From Flavobacteriaceae bacterium MAR_2010_72 (lineage in GTDB: Bacteria > Bacteroidota > Bacteroidia > Flavobacteriales > Flavobacteriaceae), in the NCBI GenBank assembly GCA_003550275.1, contig QXCW01000002.1, forward strand, positions 1,550,001 to 1,614,000: 64,000 nucleotides of DNA, read 5' to 3'. Numbering within the stretch: the stretch's first letter is position 1; each line of letters opens with the position of its first letter. A program made the translations under genes and the position numbers. Below, piece by piece: positions 8,940-16,791 of this stretch. The notes beneath the pieces were generated by a model that had not been told where the DNA came from, searched no databases, and saw only the letters and a program-made list of their open reading frames with translations.

Positions 8940-10517
8940 ATGGAAATGAATACAATTTTATTAATTGTTGGAGGGCTAATATTAGGCATAATATTAGGTT
9001 ATATAATTGCTAAAGCGTTGGAAAAAAACAATGCATCAAAATTAATCAAGGATGCTAAAAGTGAGGCCGCTACCATTCTAAAAGAAGCAAAGATTGATGG
9101 AGAAAACTTACGGAAGGAAAAAGAATTAAAAGCAAAAGAAAAATTTATAGAGCTTAAAGCAGAACACGAAAAAGTCATTCTTGCTCGTGATAAAAAAATG
9201 GCTGAAGCCGAAAAACGAACTCGAGATAAAGAGTCGCAAGTGTCAAGTGAATTGGCCAAAAACAAAAAAGCAACCGAAGAGCTAGAAGTAAAAATCAATG
9301 ATTATAATTTCAGGCTTGATTTACTAGAAAAGAAAAAAGAGGAAGTTGAAAAGGCGCATAAAAGTCAAATCAAGCAACTTGAAGTGATTTCAGGCTTGTC
9401 AGCCGAGGATGCCAAAGCACAATTGGTAGAATCTCTTAAAAATGAAGCGAAAGCAGATGCTATGGCCTTTATTCAGGATCACATGGAAGAGGCTAAACTA
9501 ACCGCACAGCAAGAAGCTAAAAAGGTTATCATAAATACCATTCAGCGTATTGGTACCGAAGAGGCTATTGATAACTGTGTCTCTGTATTCAATATAGAAT
9601 CTGATGACGTTAAAGGACGTATTATAGGTCGAGAAGGACGTAATATTAGAGCGATTGAAGCTGCTACTGGTGTTGAGATCATCGTTGACGATACACCAGA
9701 AGCCATCATCTTATCGTGTTTCGATTCTGTACGAAGAGAAGTCGCTAGATTGTCATTACATAAGTTAGTAACCGACGGACGTATACATCCAGCCCGTATT
9801 GAAGAGATTGTCACAAAGACCCAAAAACAAATTGAACAAGAAATCATAGAAGTTGGTAAACGTACTGTTATCGATTTAGGAATTCATGGTTTACATCCAG
9901 AACTGATCAAGTTGGTTGGACGAATGAAATACCGTTCATCTTATGGACAAAACTTATTACAGCATTCACGTGAGGTCGCAAAGCTTTGTGGTGTCATGGC
10001 TGCTGAATTAGGTTTGAATCCAAAACTCGCCAAACGTGCCGGATTGTTACATGATATCGGAAAAGTTCCAGATTCTGAAGCCGATATGGAAACCCCACAT
10101 GCGATTTTAGGAATGCAATGGGCTGAAAAGCATGGTGAAAAGCCAGAAGTGTGTAACGCTATTGGTGCCCATCATGACGAAATTGAAATGACCTCCTTAT
10201 TATCACCAATTGTACAAGTATGTGATGCTATTTCAGGTGCGAGACCAGGAGCACGACGTCAAGTTTTAGATTCTTATATTCAACGTTTAAAAGATCTAGA
10301 GGACGTTGCATTTGGATTCAACGGTGTTAATAAAGCTTATGCCATTCAGGCCGGAAGGGAACTTCGTGTGATTGTTGAAAGTGAGAAGGTGAGTGATGAT
10401 CAGGCCGCTAATTTATCGTTTGAAATATCCCAAAAAATCCAAACCGATATGACGTATCCAGGTCAAGTGAAAGTTACTGTAATTAGGGAAACGAGAGCGG
10501 TTAATATTGCCAAATAG
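8940..10517 (+). CDS. rny: Ribonuclease Y
   Basis: A 525-residue membrane-anchored endoribonuclease that starts mRNA decay. It has an N-terminal membrane helix (about 5-25), a long charged coiled coil (about 30-200), a KH domain with [12 protein letters not shown], and an HD hydrolase domain whose metal ligands are in HSREVA and LLHDIGK, with AHHDE further on. The C-terminus ending [15 protein letters not shown] is typical. Length matches the family. It is monocistronic by appearance and ends at a hairpin terminator. Confidence 0.95.
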   Translation: MEMNTILLIVGGLILGIILGYIIAKALEKNNASKLIKDAKSEAATILKEAKIDGENLRKEKELKAKEKFIELKAEHEKVILARDKKMAEAEKRTRDKESQVSSELAKNKKATEELEVKINDYNFRLDLLEKKKEEVEKAHKSQIKQLEVISGLSAEDAKAQLVESLKNEAKADAMAFIQDHMEEAKLTAQQEAKKVIINTIQRIGTEEAIDNCVSVFNIESDDVKGRIIGREGRNIRAIEAATGVEIIVDDTPEAIILSCFDSVRREVARLSLHKLVTDGRIHPARIEEIVTKTQKQIEQEIIEVGKRTVIDLGIHGLHPELIKLVGRMKYRSSYGQNLLQHSREVAKLCGVMAAELGLNPKLAKRAGLLHDIGKVPDSEADMETPHAILGMQWAEKHGEKPEVCNAIGAHHDEIEMTSLLSPIVQVCDAISGARPGARRQVLDSYIQRLKDLEDVAFGFNGVNKAYAIQAGRELRVIVESEKVSDDQAANLSFEISQKIQTDMTYPGQVKVTVIRETRAVNIAK

Positions 10518-10542
10518 AAAACTTATCTATAGTGCATATAAT

Positions 10543-10573
10543 AAAAAGCATTCAATCATTGGATGCTTTTTTA
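10543..10573. terminator. Terminator between rny and xerD
   Basis: AAAAAGCATTC pairs with GGATGCTTTTT around a short loop. The genes converge, and the right arm overlaps the last codon of xerD (stop at 10571), so one hairpin can serve both. Confidence 0.8.
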
Positions 10574-11467
10574 CTTTCTTGGGTGAAATTGCTCTAGAAC
10601 ATCTTTTAAGTGTGTTCTATCTACGTGCATATAAATTTCTGTAGTTGTGATACTTTCATGGCCTAGCATGAGCTGTATGGCTCTTAAATCGGCGCCATTC
10701 TCCAACAAGTGTGTAGCGAATGAATGTCTAAACGTGTGAGGTGAAATGGTCTTTTGTAGATTTATTGTTTGGGCTAACTGTTTAATTATCGTAAAAATCA
10801 TGGCCCTAGTAAGTTGTTTTCCTCGTCTGTTTAAAAATAAAGTATCCTTAAATTCAGGCACAATTAGCAGGTGGGATCTGATTTCTTTTCGATAGATATT
10901 TATATACTTTTGCGTGTTTGGCCCAATAGGCACAAAGCGTTGTTTATCTCCTTTACCCGTGACTTTAATAAAACCTTCATCAAAAAATAAATCTGAAATT
11001 TTTAGATTAGTCAATTCGCTTACCCTTAAACCACAGCTATAAAGTGTTTCTAAAATGGCGCGATTGCGTTCGCCTTCAGGTTTACTCAAATCTATGGCAG
11101 CAATAAGCCTGTCTATATCTTCTATACTTAAGGTGTCGGGTAATTTTCTTCCGATTTTTGGAGATTCAATATGATCAAGGGGATTAGTTTTACGGTAATC
11201 CTCAAAAATGAGATAACTAAAAAAACTTCTTAAACCAGATATTAATCGCGACTGTGATCTTGGGTTGATACTTTTGGATAGTTCGTAAATAAACGACTGG
11301 ACAACTTCATTTGATATATTAATTGGTGAACTAGCAATTTGGTATTCTTCCAAATAACCAATTAACTTTTTAATATCATATTCATAATTGACAATGGAGT
11401 TCTTCGAGAGTCCGCGTTCAATTTTTAAATAGTGTTTGTAATCGTTAAGTGCGTCTTGCCATTTCAT
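10571..11467 (-). CDS. xerD: Site-specific tyrosine recombinase XerD
   Basis: A 298-residue recombinase that resolves chromosome dimers at dif together with XerC and FtsK. The SAM-like core-binding domain (about 1-95) is followed by the catalytic domain. All six catalytic residues fall at the same positions as in E. coli XerD: R148, K172, H244, R247, H270 and Y279 (LGHESITTTEIYMHV). It stands alone with no integration signals, so it is the housekeeping enzyme rather than a phage integrase. The alternative name XerC cannot be fully excluded without phylogeny. Confidence 0.9.
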   Translation of the reverse strand: MKWQDALNDYKHYLKIERGLSKNSIVNYEYDIKKLIGYLEEYQIASSPINISNEVVQSFIYELSKSINPRSQSRLISGLRSFFSYLIFEDYRKTNPLDHIESPKIGRKLPDTLSIEDIDRLIAAIDLSKPEGERNRAILETLYSCGLRVSELTNLKISDLFFDEGFIKVTGKGDKQRFVPIGPNTQKYINIYRKEIRSHLLIVPEFKDTLFLNRRGKQLTRAMIFTIIKQLAQTINLQKTISPHTFRHSFATHLLENGADLRAIQLMLGHESITTTEIYMHVDRTHLKDVLEQFHPRK

Positions 11468-11481
11468 TACTCTAAAAATAA

Positions 11482-11508
11482 AAAAAGCCGCTTAATATGC
11501 GGCTTTTT
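11482..11508 (-). terminator. Terminator of the TM2 gene
   Basis: AAAAAGCCGC (11482-11491) pairs perfectly with GCGGCTTTTT (11499-11508) around a 7-base loop. It separates the TM2 gene from xerD. Confidence 0.8.
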
Positions 11509-11529
11509 AATACTATTAAATATTATCCA

Positions 11530-11880
11530 TTACCAGAATTCTCCTTTAAACCCTCCTTTCGCAGGGTAATTACCTGTAAGGATGTCAATTAAATCAATAA
11601 TGGCCCATACTAACAAGCCACCAGCAGTTAAAATAAATAGAACATTCCAATACCAAGGGCTACCTAAATACCAACGGTGTCCCGCTAGACCACCCAGAAA
11701 AATCCAAAGTATTAATGCTACACCTTGACTTTTTTGTCCTGCTGCAGCGGCAGGTGAAATTAATGTTGTGGTTTCACCGACATCAGCGGCTTCAACTACC
11801 CTTTGAACTGGGAACGAAGCGAAACTAGTTGAATAAACTCCAAAACACAATAAAAACGTAAGTAAAAGTTTAAATTTCAT
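11530..11880 (-). CDS. TM2 domain-containing protein
   Basis: A 116-residue protein with a signal peptide (about 1-21), a short secreted linker and a C-terminal TM2 domain (about 52-105): two hydrophobic helices joined by GGLAGHRWYLGSPWYW, then WAIIDLIDILTG. TM2 domains are of unknown function. The short tail (KGGFKGEFW) is glycine-rich and basic. It is divergent from the next gene with only 43 bases between start codons. Confidence 0.82.
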   Translation of the reverse strand: MKFKLLLTFLLCFGVYSTSFASFPVQRVVEAADVGETTTLISPAAAAGQKSQGVALILWIFLGGLAGHRWYLGSPWYWNVLFILTAGGLLVWAIIDLIDILTGNYPAKGGFKGEFW

Positions 11881-11923
11881 AGTTAATTGGTTTAAGTTTG
11901 TTAACCAATATTAGTGAAAAAAA
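11881..11923. promoter_or_regulatory. 43-bp divergent intergenic region with an inverted repeat
   Basis: The gap between two divergent start codons contains ATTGGTT (11886-11892) and AACCAAT (11903-11909), a perfect 7-bp inverted repeat with a 10-base spacer. It could be an operator or overlapping promoters. No TAnnTTTG box is evident. Confidence 0.35.
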
Positions 11924-12799
11924 ATGAAATATTTATCCTTAATAATAATTAATATTTTATTGGTCAACGGGACTTTATTTTCTCAAAACTTGGAGGAATA
12001 TGCAGGTGCAATTAAGTTAAGTGATAGTGCCATAATTACGTATAAAGTTTTTTTTGAGATCAATCAGTCTAAAGTCACTGGTTATACCCTAACAGATTTG
12101 GGAGGTGAACATGAAACAAAATCTAATCTTGTAGGTTTTTATGACACGAATAACAACAAATTATCTTTTAAGGAAACAGGGATTGTTTATACAAAATCAA
12201 TAATTACACAAAACGACTTTTGTTACATTCATTTTAGTCCAGTCAACTATAAAGCAGGAAAGACCACCTACTTTAAAGGAACGTTTAAAGGCATGTTTAA
12301 TGATGGCCAGCAATGTATTGACGGGGAGATTTTTTTGAATTCTGTTGAAAAAATCAATTCTCGCATGGAAAAAATCACCAAAAAAGTTAATAGGTCCAAT
12401 CGAATAAATGATAGCATAAAAGATAAGTTTAACAATTTAAAATTAATGGAAAACTTAAATTTAAATATGTTAAAAGCCGATCGTATTTTGAGTGTGTTTT
12501 CTGAAGACAAAACTATTAATCTTGAGCTTTATGATGGAGGCCAAGAAGATGGCGATGTAATATCGATTAAGGTGAACGGTATCCTTGTTTTAGACAACTT
12601 TAAAATCACTACCAAAAGAAAGATGATTCCTATTACACTTTCAAATAATAAAACCTCAATAGAAATTATTGCCAAAACAGTTGGGACTATTTCTACAAAT
12701 ACGGCCGTAATTGAGATCAATGATTCTAAAAACAATATTAGGGCACTAACAAATTTAAAGGCTGGAGAAACTACAAAGATTGACATTTTAAAGCGATGA
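11924..12799 (+). CDS. Secreted protein of unknown function
   Basis: A 291-residue protein with a signal peptide (about 1-20, ending near TLFSQN). The middle (about 139-175) is Lys/Asn-rich and probably helical, and the C-terminal third looks beta-rich (GGQEDGDVISIKVNGILVL...). I do not recognise a family by eye. The ATG lies just after an A8 run, which may act as the ribosome-binding region, since SD sites are scarce here. Lysine and asparagine content is high compared with its neighbours. Confidence 0.62.
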   Translation: MKYLSLIIINILLVNGTLFSQNLEEYAGAIKLSDSAIITYKVFFEINQSKVTGYTLTDLGGEHETKSNLVGFYDTNNNKLSFKETGIVYTKSIITQNDFCYIHFSPVNYKAGKTTYFKGTFKGMFNDGQQCIDGEIFLNSVEKINSRMEKITKKVNRSNRINDSIKDKFNNLKLMENLNLNMLKADRILSVFSEDKTINLELYDGGQEDGDVISIKVNGILVLDNFKITTKRKMIPITLSNNKTSIEIIAKTVGTISTNTAVIEINDSKNNIRALTNLKAGETTKIDILKR

Positions 12800-12800
12800 T

Positions 12801-12885
12801 TTATTAACTTATGTTAATAACTTAGTTTATTAATGATGTGTATTTCAGCTATTTAATACTTTATTGTTGATAAAGTTGTTAATAA
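12801..12885. repeat. Cluster of GTTAATAA/TTATTAAC repeats
   Basis: TTATTAAC (12801-12808) and GTTAATAA (12813-12820) form a palindrome with a 4-base loop. TTAATAA (12814-12820) also pairs with TTATTAA (12828-12834), and a further GTTAATAA is at 12878-12885. The cluster lies between the secreted protein and the beta-barrel gene, so it may be an operator set or mutually exclusive hairpins. Confidence 0.4.
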
Positions 12886-12959
12886 GTGCAATTCCTTCTT
12901 CGGAAATTGTGAAGAAAATGTGAATAGCTTCACGTTGACAAACTTAAAAACTTTAAAAT

Positions 12960-13481
12960 ATGAGAAAATTATTATTAGTTATTGTTGTTGTAGCTATTGG
13001 ACTTACTGCAAGTGCACAAACTTCGTCTGCGTCTGATAGAGGAGGATTTAATGCTGGCATAAGTCTAGGATTACCTATTGGGGATGCTGGCGACGGCTGG
13101 ACATTTAATGTTACCTTAGATTTAAATCATCTCTGGAACGTTTCAGATGCATTTGATGCTGGTATAGCAACTGGCTATGCTCATTCATTTGGGGATACTA
13201 TTGATTTAGGCGAATTTGGTGAAATTGATTTAGATGATGCATCATTTATACCAGTTGCAGCTGCTGCTCGATATAGAGTTTCAGACACTTTTACCTTGGG
13301 AGCTGATTTAGGTTACGCTATTGGTATTAGTCCTGATGGAAACGATGGAGGTTTTTATTATGCTCCAAAAGTTCAATTTGGGGTAAGTGATTCAATTGAT
13401 ATTGTTGGTGCTTATAGAGGTGTTAGCGTTGAAGGCGGTTCTTTTGATGTTATCACTTTAGGTGTGGAGTTCAAACTTTAA
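12960..13481 (+). CDS. Outer-membrane beta-barrel protein
   Basis: A 173-residue protein with a signal peptide (about 1-19, cut after SAQ) and a small beta-barrel of about eight alternating strands rich in G, Y and D (GFNAGISLGLPIGDAGDGW...), ending in VITLGVEFKL. This resembles the OmpW/OmpA-like 'porin family' barrels. The strongly acidic loops (DLGEFGEIDLDD) suggest extracellular exposure. An imperfect GTGAAG/CTTCAC repeat lies shortly before the start. A perfect terminator palindrome follows the stop. Confidence 0.75.
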   Translation: MRKLLLVIVVVAIGLTASAQTSSASDRGGFNAGISLGLPIGDAGDGWTFNVTLDLNHLWNVSDAFDAGIATGYAHSFGDTIDLGEFGEIDLDDASFIPVAAAARYRVSDTFTLGADLGYAIGISPDGNDGGFYYAPKVQFGVSDSIDIVGAYRGVSVEGGSFDVITLGVEFKL

Positions 13482-13500
13482 TAATTTAGAATAGGAATAA

Positions 13501-13530
13501 AAAAAGGAAGCACTAGTGCTTCCTTTTTTT
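13501..13530 (+). terminator. Terminator of the beta-barrel gene
   Basis: A perfect palindrome centred on CACTAGTG with GGAAG/CTTCC arms and A/T tails. It lies before the true start of aroQ and excludes the upstream ATG at 13516 as a start. Confidence 0.85.
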
Positions 13531-13557
13531 ATGGTAATTTTTAAATATATTTACGCT

Positions 13558-13974
13558 ATGAAAAAACTTATCATCATTAACGGTCCAAACTTGAATCTGT
13601 TGGGTAAGCGTGAACCTAATGTTTATGGCAGTTTAACCTTTACGGAGTTCTTTGATACTATTAAGGAAAAGTATCCGGAAATTCAGTTGGAACATTACCA
13701 GTCTAACGTAGAGGGAGAACTTATTGATAAACTTCAAGAAGTTGGGTTTAGTTATGATGGTATTATTTTAAACGCTGCTGCTTATACACATACTTCGGTA
13801 GGAATTGGTGATGCCGTTAAAGCCATTGAGACACCTGTTGTTGAAGTTCATATTTCGAATACGTTTAGCAGGGAAAAGTTCAGACATAAGTCTTTTATTT
13901 CACCTAATGCTAGAGGAGTGGTATTAGGATTTGGTTTGCAGAGTTATGAGTTGGCACTTCAAAGTTTTATTTAA
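13558..13974 (+). CDS. aroQ: 3-dehydroquinate dehydratase, type II
   Basis: A 138-residue shikimate-pathway enzyme converting 3-dehydroquinate to 3-dehydroshikimate. Conserved parts are NGPNLNLLGKREPNVYG at the N-terminus (catalytic Tyr), YQSNVEGELID, NAAAYTHTS and the HISN/REKFRHKS active-site segment. I start it at the ATG at 13558: the longer frame to 13516 runs through a terminator, and the family begins right at MKKLIIINGPN. The length is then normal. It ends at a bidirectional terminator. Confidence 0.93.
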   Translation: MKKLIIINGPNLNLLGKREPNVYGSLTFTEFFDTIKEKYPEIQLEHYQSNVEGELIDKLQEVGFSYDGIILNAAAYTHTSVGIGDAVKAIETPVVEVHISNTFSREKFRHKSFISPNARGVVLGFGLQSYELALQSFI

Positions 13975-14004
13975 TTTTTCACAAAATATAAACGCCCAAG
14001 AAAT

Positions 14005-14037
14005 AAAAAAGGGTTCGAAAACTTCGAACCCTTTTTT
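14005..14037. terminator. Bidirectional terminator between aroQ and lpdA
   Basis: AAAAAAGGGTTCGAA pairs with TTCGAACCCTTTTTT around a 3-base loop, between converging genes. Confidence 0.88.
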
Positions 14038-14062
14038 ATGATTAATATTCTTTTACTGTAAT

Positions 14063-15442
14063 TTAAAGATGTATCACTTCATCATAAGCATCGGCAACAG
14101 CTTCCATTACCGCTTCACTCATAGTTGGGTGCGGATGTACAGCTTTTAAAACCTCATGTCCAGTGGTCTCTAGTTTTCTTCCTAAAACGGCTTCAGCAAT
14201 CATATCGGTTACTCCGGCACCAATCATATGGCAGCCCAACCATTCACCACCATATTTGGCATCAAAAATCACTTTAACAAAACCGTCCTTATTTCCACCA
14301 GCACTTGCTTTACCTGAGGCAGAAAAGGGGAATTTTCCAATTTTTATTTCGTAACCTTTTTCTTTGGCTTGCTTTTCGGTAAGACCAACACTGGCAATTT
14401 CTGGAGAACAATAGGTACAACCCGGAATGTTTCCATAGTCTAAAGCTTCAACATGATGGCCTGCTATTTTTTCGACACAAAGAATGCCTTCAGCTGAAGC
14501 CACGTGAGCCAAGGCTTGGCCTGGTGTTACATCACCAATGGCATAATAGCCAGGAATATTTGTTTGGTAATAATTATTGACCAAAATTTTATCGCGGTCA
14601 ACAGCTATTCCAACATCTTCCAACCCAATGTTTTCGATGTTTGATTTTATACCCACAGCTGATAAAATAATATCTGCTTCTAAAACTTCTTCGCCTTTTT
14701 GTGTCTTTACAGTTGCTTTTACGCCATCTCCAGAAGTGTCAACTTTGGTGACTTCAGAAGATGTCATAATATTAATGCCACTTTTCTTGAAGGAACGCTC
14801 CAATTGTTTGGAAACTTCTTCATCTTCAACGGGCACAACATTTGGTAGAAATTCAACTATAGTAACTTCTGTCCCCATCGATTTATAAAAATAGGCGAAC
14901 TCAACACCAATGGCTCCTGAACCAACTACAATCATTTTTTTAGGCTGTGATGGCAAGGTCATGGCTTCTCTATACCCAATCACCTTTTTACCATCTTGTG
15001 GCAAACTTGGTAATTCTCTTGAGCGCGCCCCAGTAGCTATGATAATATGATCGGCACTGTAATCTTTACCATTGACTTCTATCTTTTTGCCCGGTTTTAA
15101 TTTCCCAAAACCTTCTATAACGTCTATTTTGTTTTTCTTCATAAGAAATTGGACACCTTTGCTCATACCGTCAGCAACTCCTCGGCTACGTTTAACTACA
15201 GCATCAAAATCTTTATCAACATCTTTTACAGTCAACCCATAATCTTCAGCGTGCTTTAAATATTCAAATACTTGGGCCGATTTTAACAAGGCTTTTGTAG
15301 GGATACAACCCCAATTTAAACAAACACCTCCTAGGCTTTCCTTTTCAACAATAGCTGTTTTAAAGCCTAATTGTGATGCTCTAATTGCTGTAACGTAACC
15401 TCCAGGTCCACTTCCTAAAACAATAATATCGTATTTACTCAT
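14063..15442 (-). CDS. lpdA: Dihydrolipoyl dehydrogenase (E3)
   Basis: A 459-residue FAD flavoprotein that reoxidises lipoamide in the pyruvate, 2-oxoglutarate and branched-chain dehydrogenase complexes or the glycine cleavage system. The FAD-binding GSGPGGYVTAI (10-20), the redox disulfide GGVCLNWGCIPTKA (C41, C46), the NAD-binding GSGAIGVEFA, the second FAD motif AIGD and the catalytic HPHPTMSE (436-443) are all present. No other complex subunit is adjacent, so it is a stand-alone E3 shared by complexes. Confidence 0.94.
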   Translation of the reverse strand: MSKYDIIVLGSGPGGYVTAIRASQLGFKTAIVEKESLGGVCLNWGCIPTKALLKSAQVFEYLKHAEDYGLTVKDVDKDFDAVVKRSRGVADGMSKGVQFLMKKNKIDVIEGFGKLKPGKKIEVNGKDYSADHIIIATGARSRELPSLPQDGKKVIGYREAMTLPSQPKKMIVVGSGAIGVEFAYFYKSMGTEVTIVEFLPNVVPVEDEEVSKQLERSFKKSGINIMTSSEVTKVDTSGDGVKATVKTQKGEEVLEADIILSAVGIKSNIENIGLEDVGIAVDRDKILVNNYYQTNIPGYYAIGDVTPGQALAHVASAEGILCVEKIAGHHVEALDYGNIPGCTYCSPEIASVGLTEKQAKEKGYEIKIGKFPFSASGKASAGGNKDGFVKVIFDAKYGGEWLGCHMIGAGVTDMIAEAVLGRKLETTGHEVLKAVHPHPTMSEAVMEAVADAYDEVIHL

Positions 15443-15473
15443 TCGTATAGTTTTTAGTCGATTTTTGAAGCTA

Positions 15474-15507
15474 CGAATTTACGAAATTCCAAACTTAAAA
15501 TCCCAAA
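15474..15507 (-). promoter_or_regulatory. Possible lpdA promoter
   Basis: On the minus strand TTTG (15504-15507) is followed after 22 bases by TAAATTCG (15474-15481), one base off TAnnTTTG and about 30 bases before the start codon. Confidence 0.4.
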
Positions 15508-15551
15508 TTACAAAGCAATTTATATTTTGCTTAATCAAGAATTGACTTTGA

Positions 15552-16106
15552 TTATTTCTGATCCGTAAAATGTCTTCGCCCTTTTTCTTTGCTGAATTTG
15601 TCCTGATTATAGTTTTCAGACTGTCCTTTTGGTATGGAAAGCGATTGCCATTCAGTGCCTTTGATCAGTTTTCCAAGAAATACGATTTGACCGATGTGGT
15701 AAGCATAGTGAGCTAATTGCCTATTAATGGCTTCTGTTACTGTATGCCCCTGATTTCTGATATAAACAATACGTTCTAAATCGTTATATTCCAAGGTTTC
15801 TATGGCATTGAATACACAATCCCACCCTTTTTCCCAAGCAGAGATCAACTCATCTTTTGAGGTAAAGGTGTCTTCAAATTCGGTATCACGATGTCGCCAA
15901 GGTTTTTCGCCATCTTCTGTTAAAAAGTTGGTCCAACGGCTTGACATATTTCCCGACATATGTTTGACAATGATAGAAATGCTGTTGCTGTCTGGCGCAA
16001 ATTCCTTTTGAAGGTCTGCAAAATTAAGATTGGCCATAGTTTGATCACCTAGTGAGTTGTAGTATTGAAATTGTTTTACAATGCTTTGAAGATAAGAGTG
16101 TTCCAT
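15552..16106 (-). CDS. DUF1572 (DinB-like) protein
   Basis: A 184-residue four-helix-bundle type protein of the DinB superfamily, DUF1572 branch. It shows the characteristic VKHMSGNMSSRWTNFLTEDGEKPWR segment (in two parts around residues 47-70) and a later HYAYHIGQI motif. These supply histidines that usually bind a metal. Many relatives are bacillithiol- or thiol-dependent transferases, but the reaction of DUF1572 proteins is unknown. It is located between lpdA and msrB on the same strand, with about 50 bases to msrB. Confidence 0.82.
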   Translation of the reverse strand: MEHSYLQSIVKQFQYYNSLGDQTMANLNFADLQKEFAPDSNSISIIVKHMSGNMSSRWTNFLTEDGEKPWRHRDTEFEDTFTSKDELISAWEKGWDCVFNAIETLEYNDLERIVYIRNQGHTVTEAINRQLAHYAYHIGQIVFLGKLIKGTEWQSLSIPKGQSENYNQDKFSKEKGRRHFTDQK

Positions 16107-16155
16107 AACATAAAAGTATGAAATCAGAAGGATTCAATGGTTATAGAATCTCAAT

Positions 16156-16641
16156 TTAGTTTTTAGCTGGAACAAATATAAGCGCATCTCCATTGATGCA
16201 ATGGCGTTTGCCTGTAGTGTTTCTAGGCCCATCATCAAAAACATGTCCCAAATGCCCGCCACAGGTAGCGCAATGTTCTTCGTTTCTTGAATACCCTAGC
16301 TTGTTATCGGTACCATAAGCGACATTGCCTTCAATTGGACGGTCGAAACTTGGCCAACCCGTTCCAGAGTCAAATTTGTGTTCACTTTTAAATAAGGGTG
16401 TATTGCATCCAGCACAATGATAAACCCCTTTTTTGTAGTTTTTATTTAAAGGGCTAGAGAATGGGCGTTCAGTGCCTTCTTGTCGTAAAATGTAATATTG
16501 TTCAGGGGTTAATTCGGCTTTCCATTCTGCATCCGTTTTTACTGCAGTTAATTCTTTTTTAGAGCCTTGTTCTTTTTTTTGGGCAGTACCATTGCAACTC
16601 AAACACAATGCAATTAGGGTTAGCGAGAATATCTTTTTCAT
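16156..16641 (-). CDS. msrB: Peptide-methionine (R)-S-oxide reductase, lipoprotein form
   Basis: A 161-residue MsrB that repairs methionine-R-sulfoxide in proteins. Structural zinc is bound by CAGC and CATC, and the catalytic cysteine lies in RHCINGDAL (C148). The N-terminus has a lipoprotein-like signal (ALCLSC, then NGTAQKK), so the enzyme probably works in the periplasm anchored to a membrane. The mature domain begins near WKAELTPEQYYILRQEGTE. There is no MsrA fusion or neighbour. Confidence 0.92.
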   Translation of the reverse strand: MKKIFSLTLIALCLSCNGTAQKKEQGSKKELTAVKTDAEWKAELTPEQYYILRQEGTERPFSSPLNKNYKKGVYHCAGCNTPLFKSEHKFDSGTGWPSFDRPIEGNVAYGTDNKLGYSRNEEHCATCGGHLGHVFDDGPRNTTGKRHCINGDALIFVPAKN

Positions 16642-16791
16642 AGATTAAATATAATGATTTATAAGGTTTTTGTAGTCGCTGTTAACGTATTGACCTTACG
16701 AAATCGATGTAAAAGTATTATTATGAGTTTATTGATTCATCTTTATTCTAATTTTACTATTTTCACAATCTAATGCCAACTATTCAATAAA

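Noticed and set aside
10571-11467. Tyrosine recombinase as a sign of a mobile element
   Set aside because: Catalytic residues fall at the exact XerD positions, and no att-like repeats, tRNA target or phage genes lie around it. It is the housekeeping XerD.
13516-13557. Upstream ATG extending aroQ by 14 residues
   Set aside because: It begins within the terminator palindrome of the previous gene, and the family starts at MKKLIIINGPN.
16690-16720. AAATCGATGTAAAA upstream of glgE as another member of the ATCGAT motif set
   Set aside because: Only the ATCGAT core and a GTAA flank agree; the TGCATTT arm is missing. I do not count it without a genome-wide motif model.
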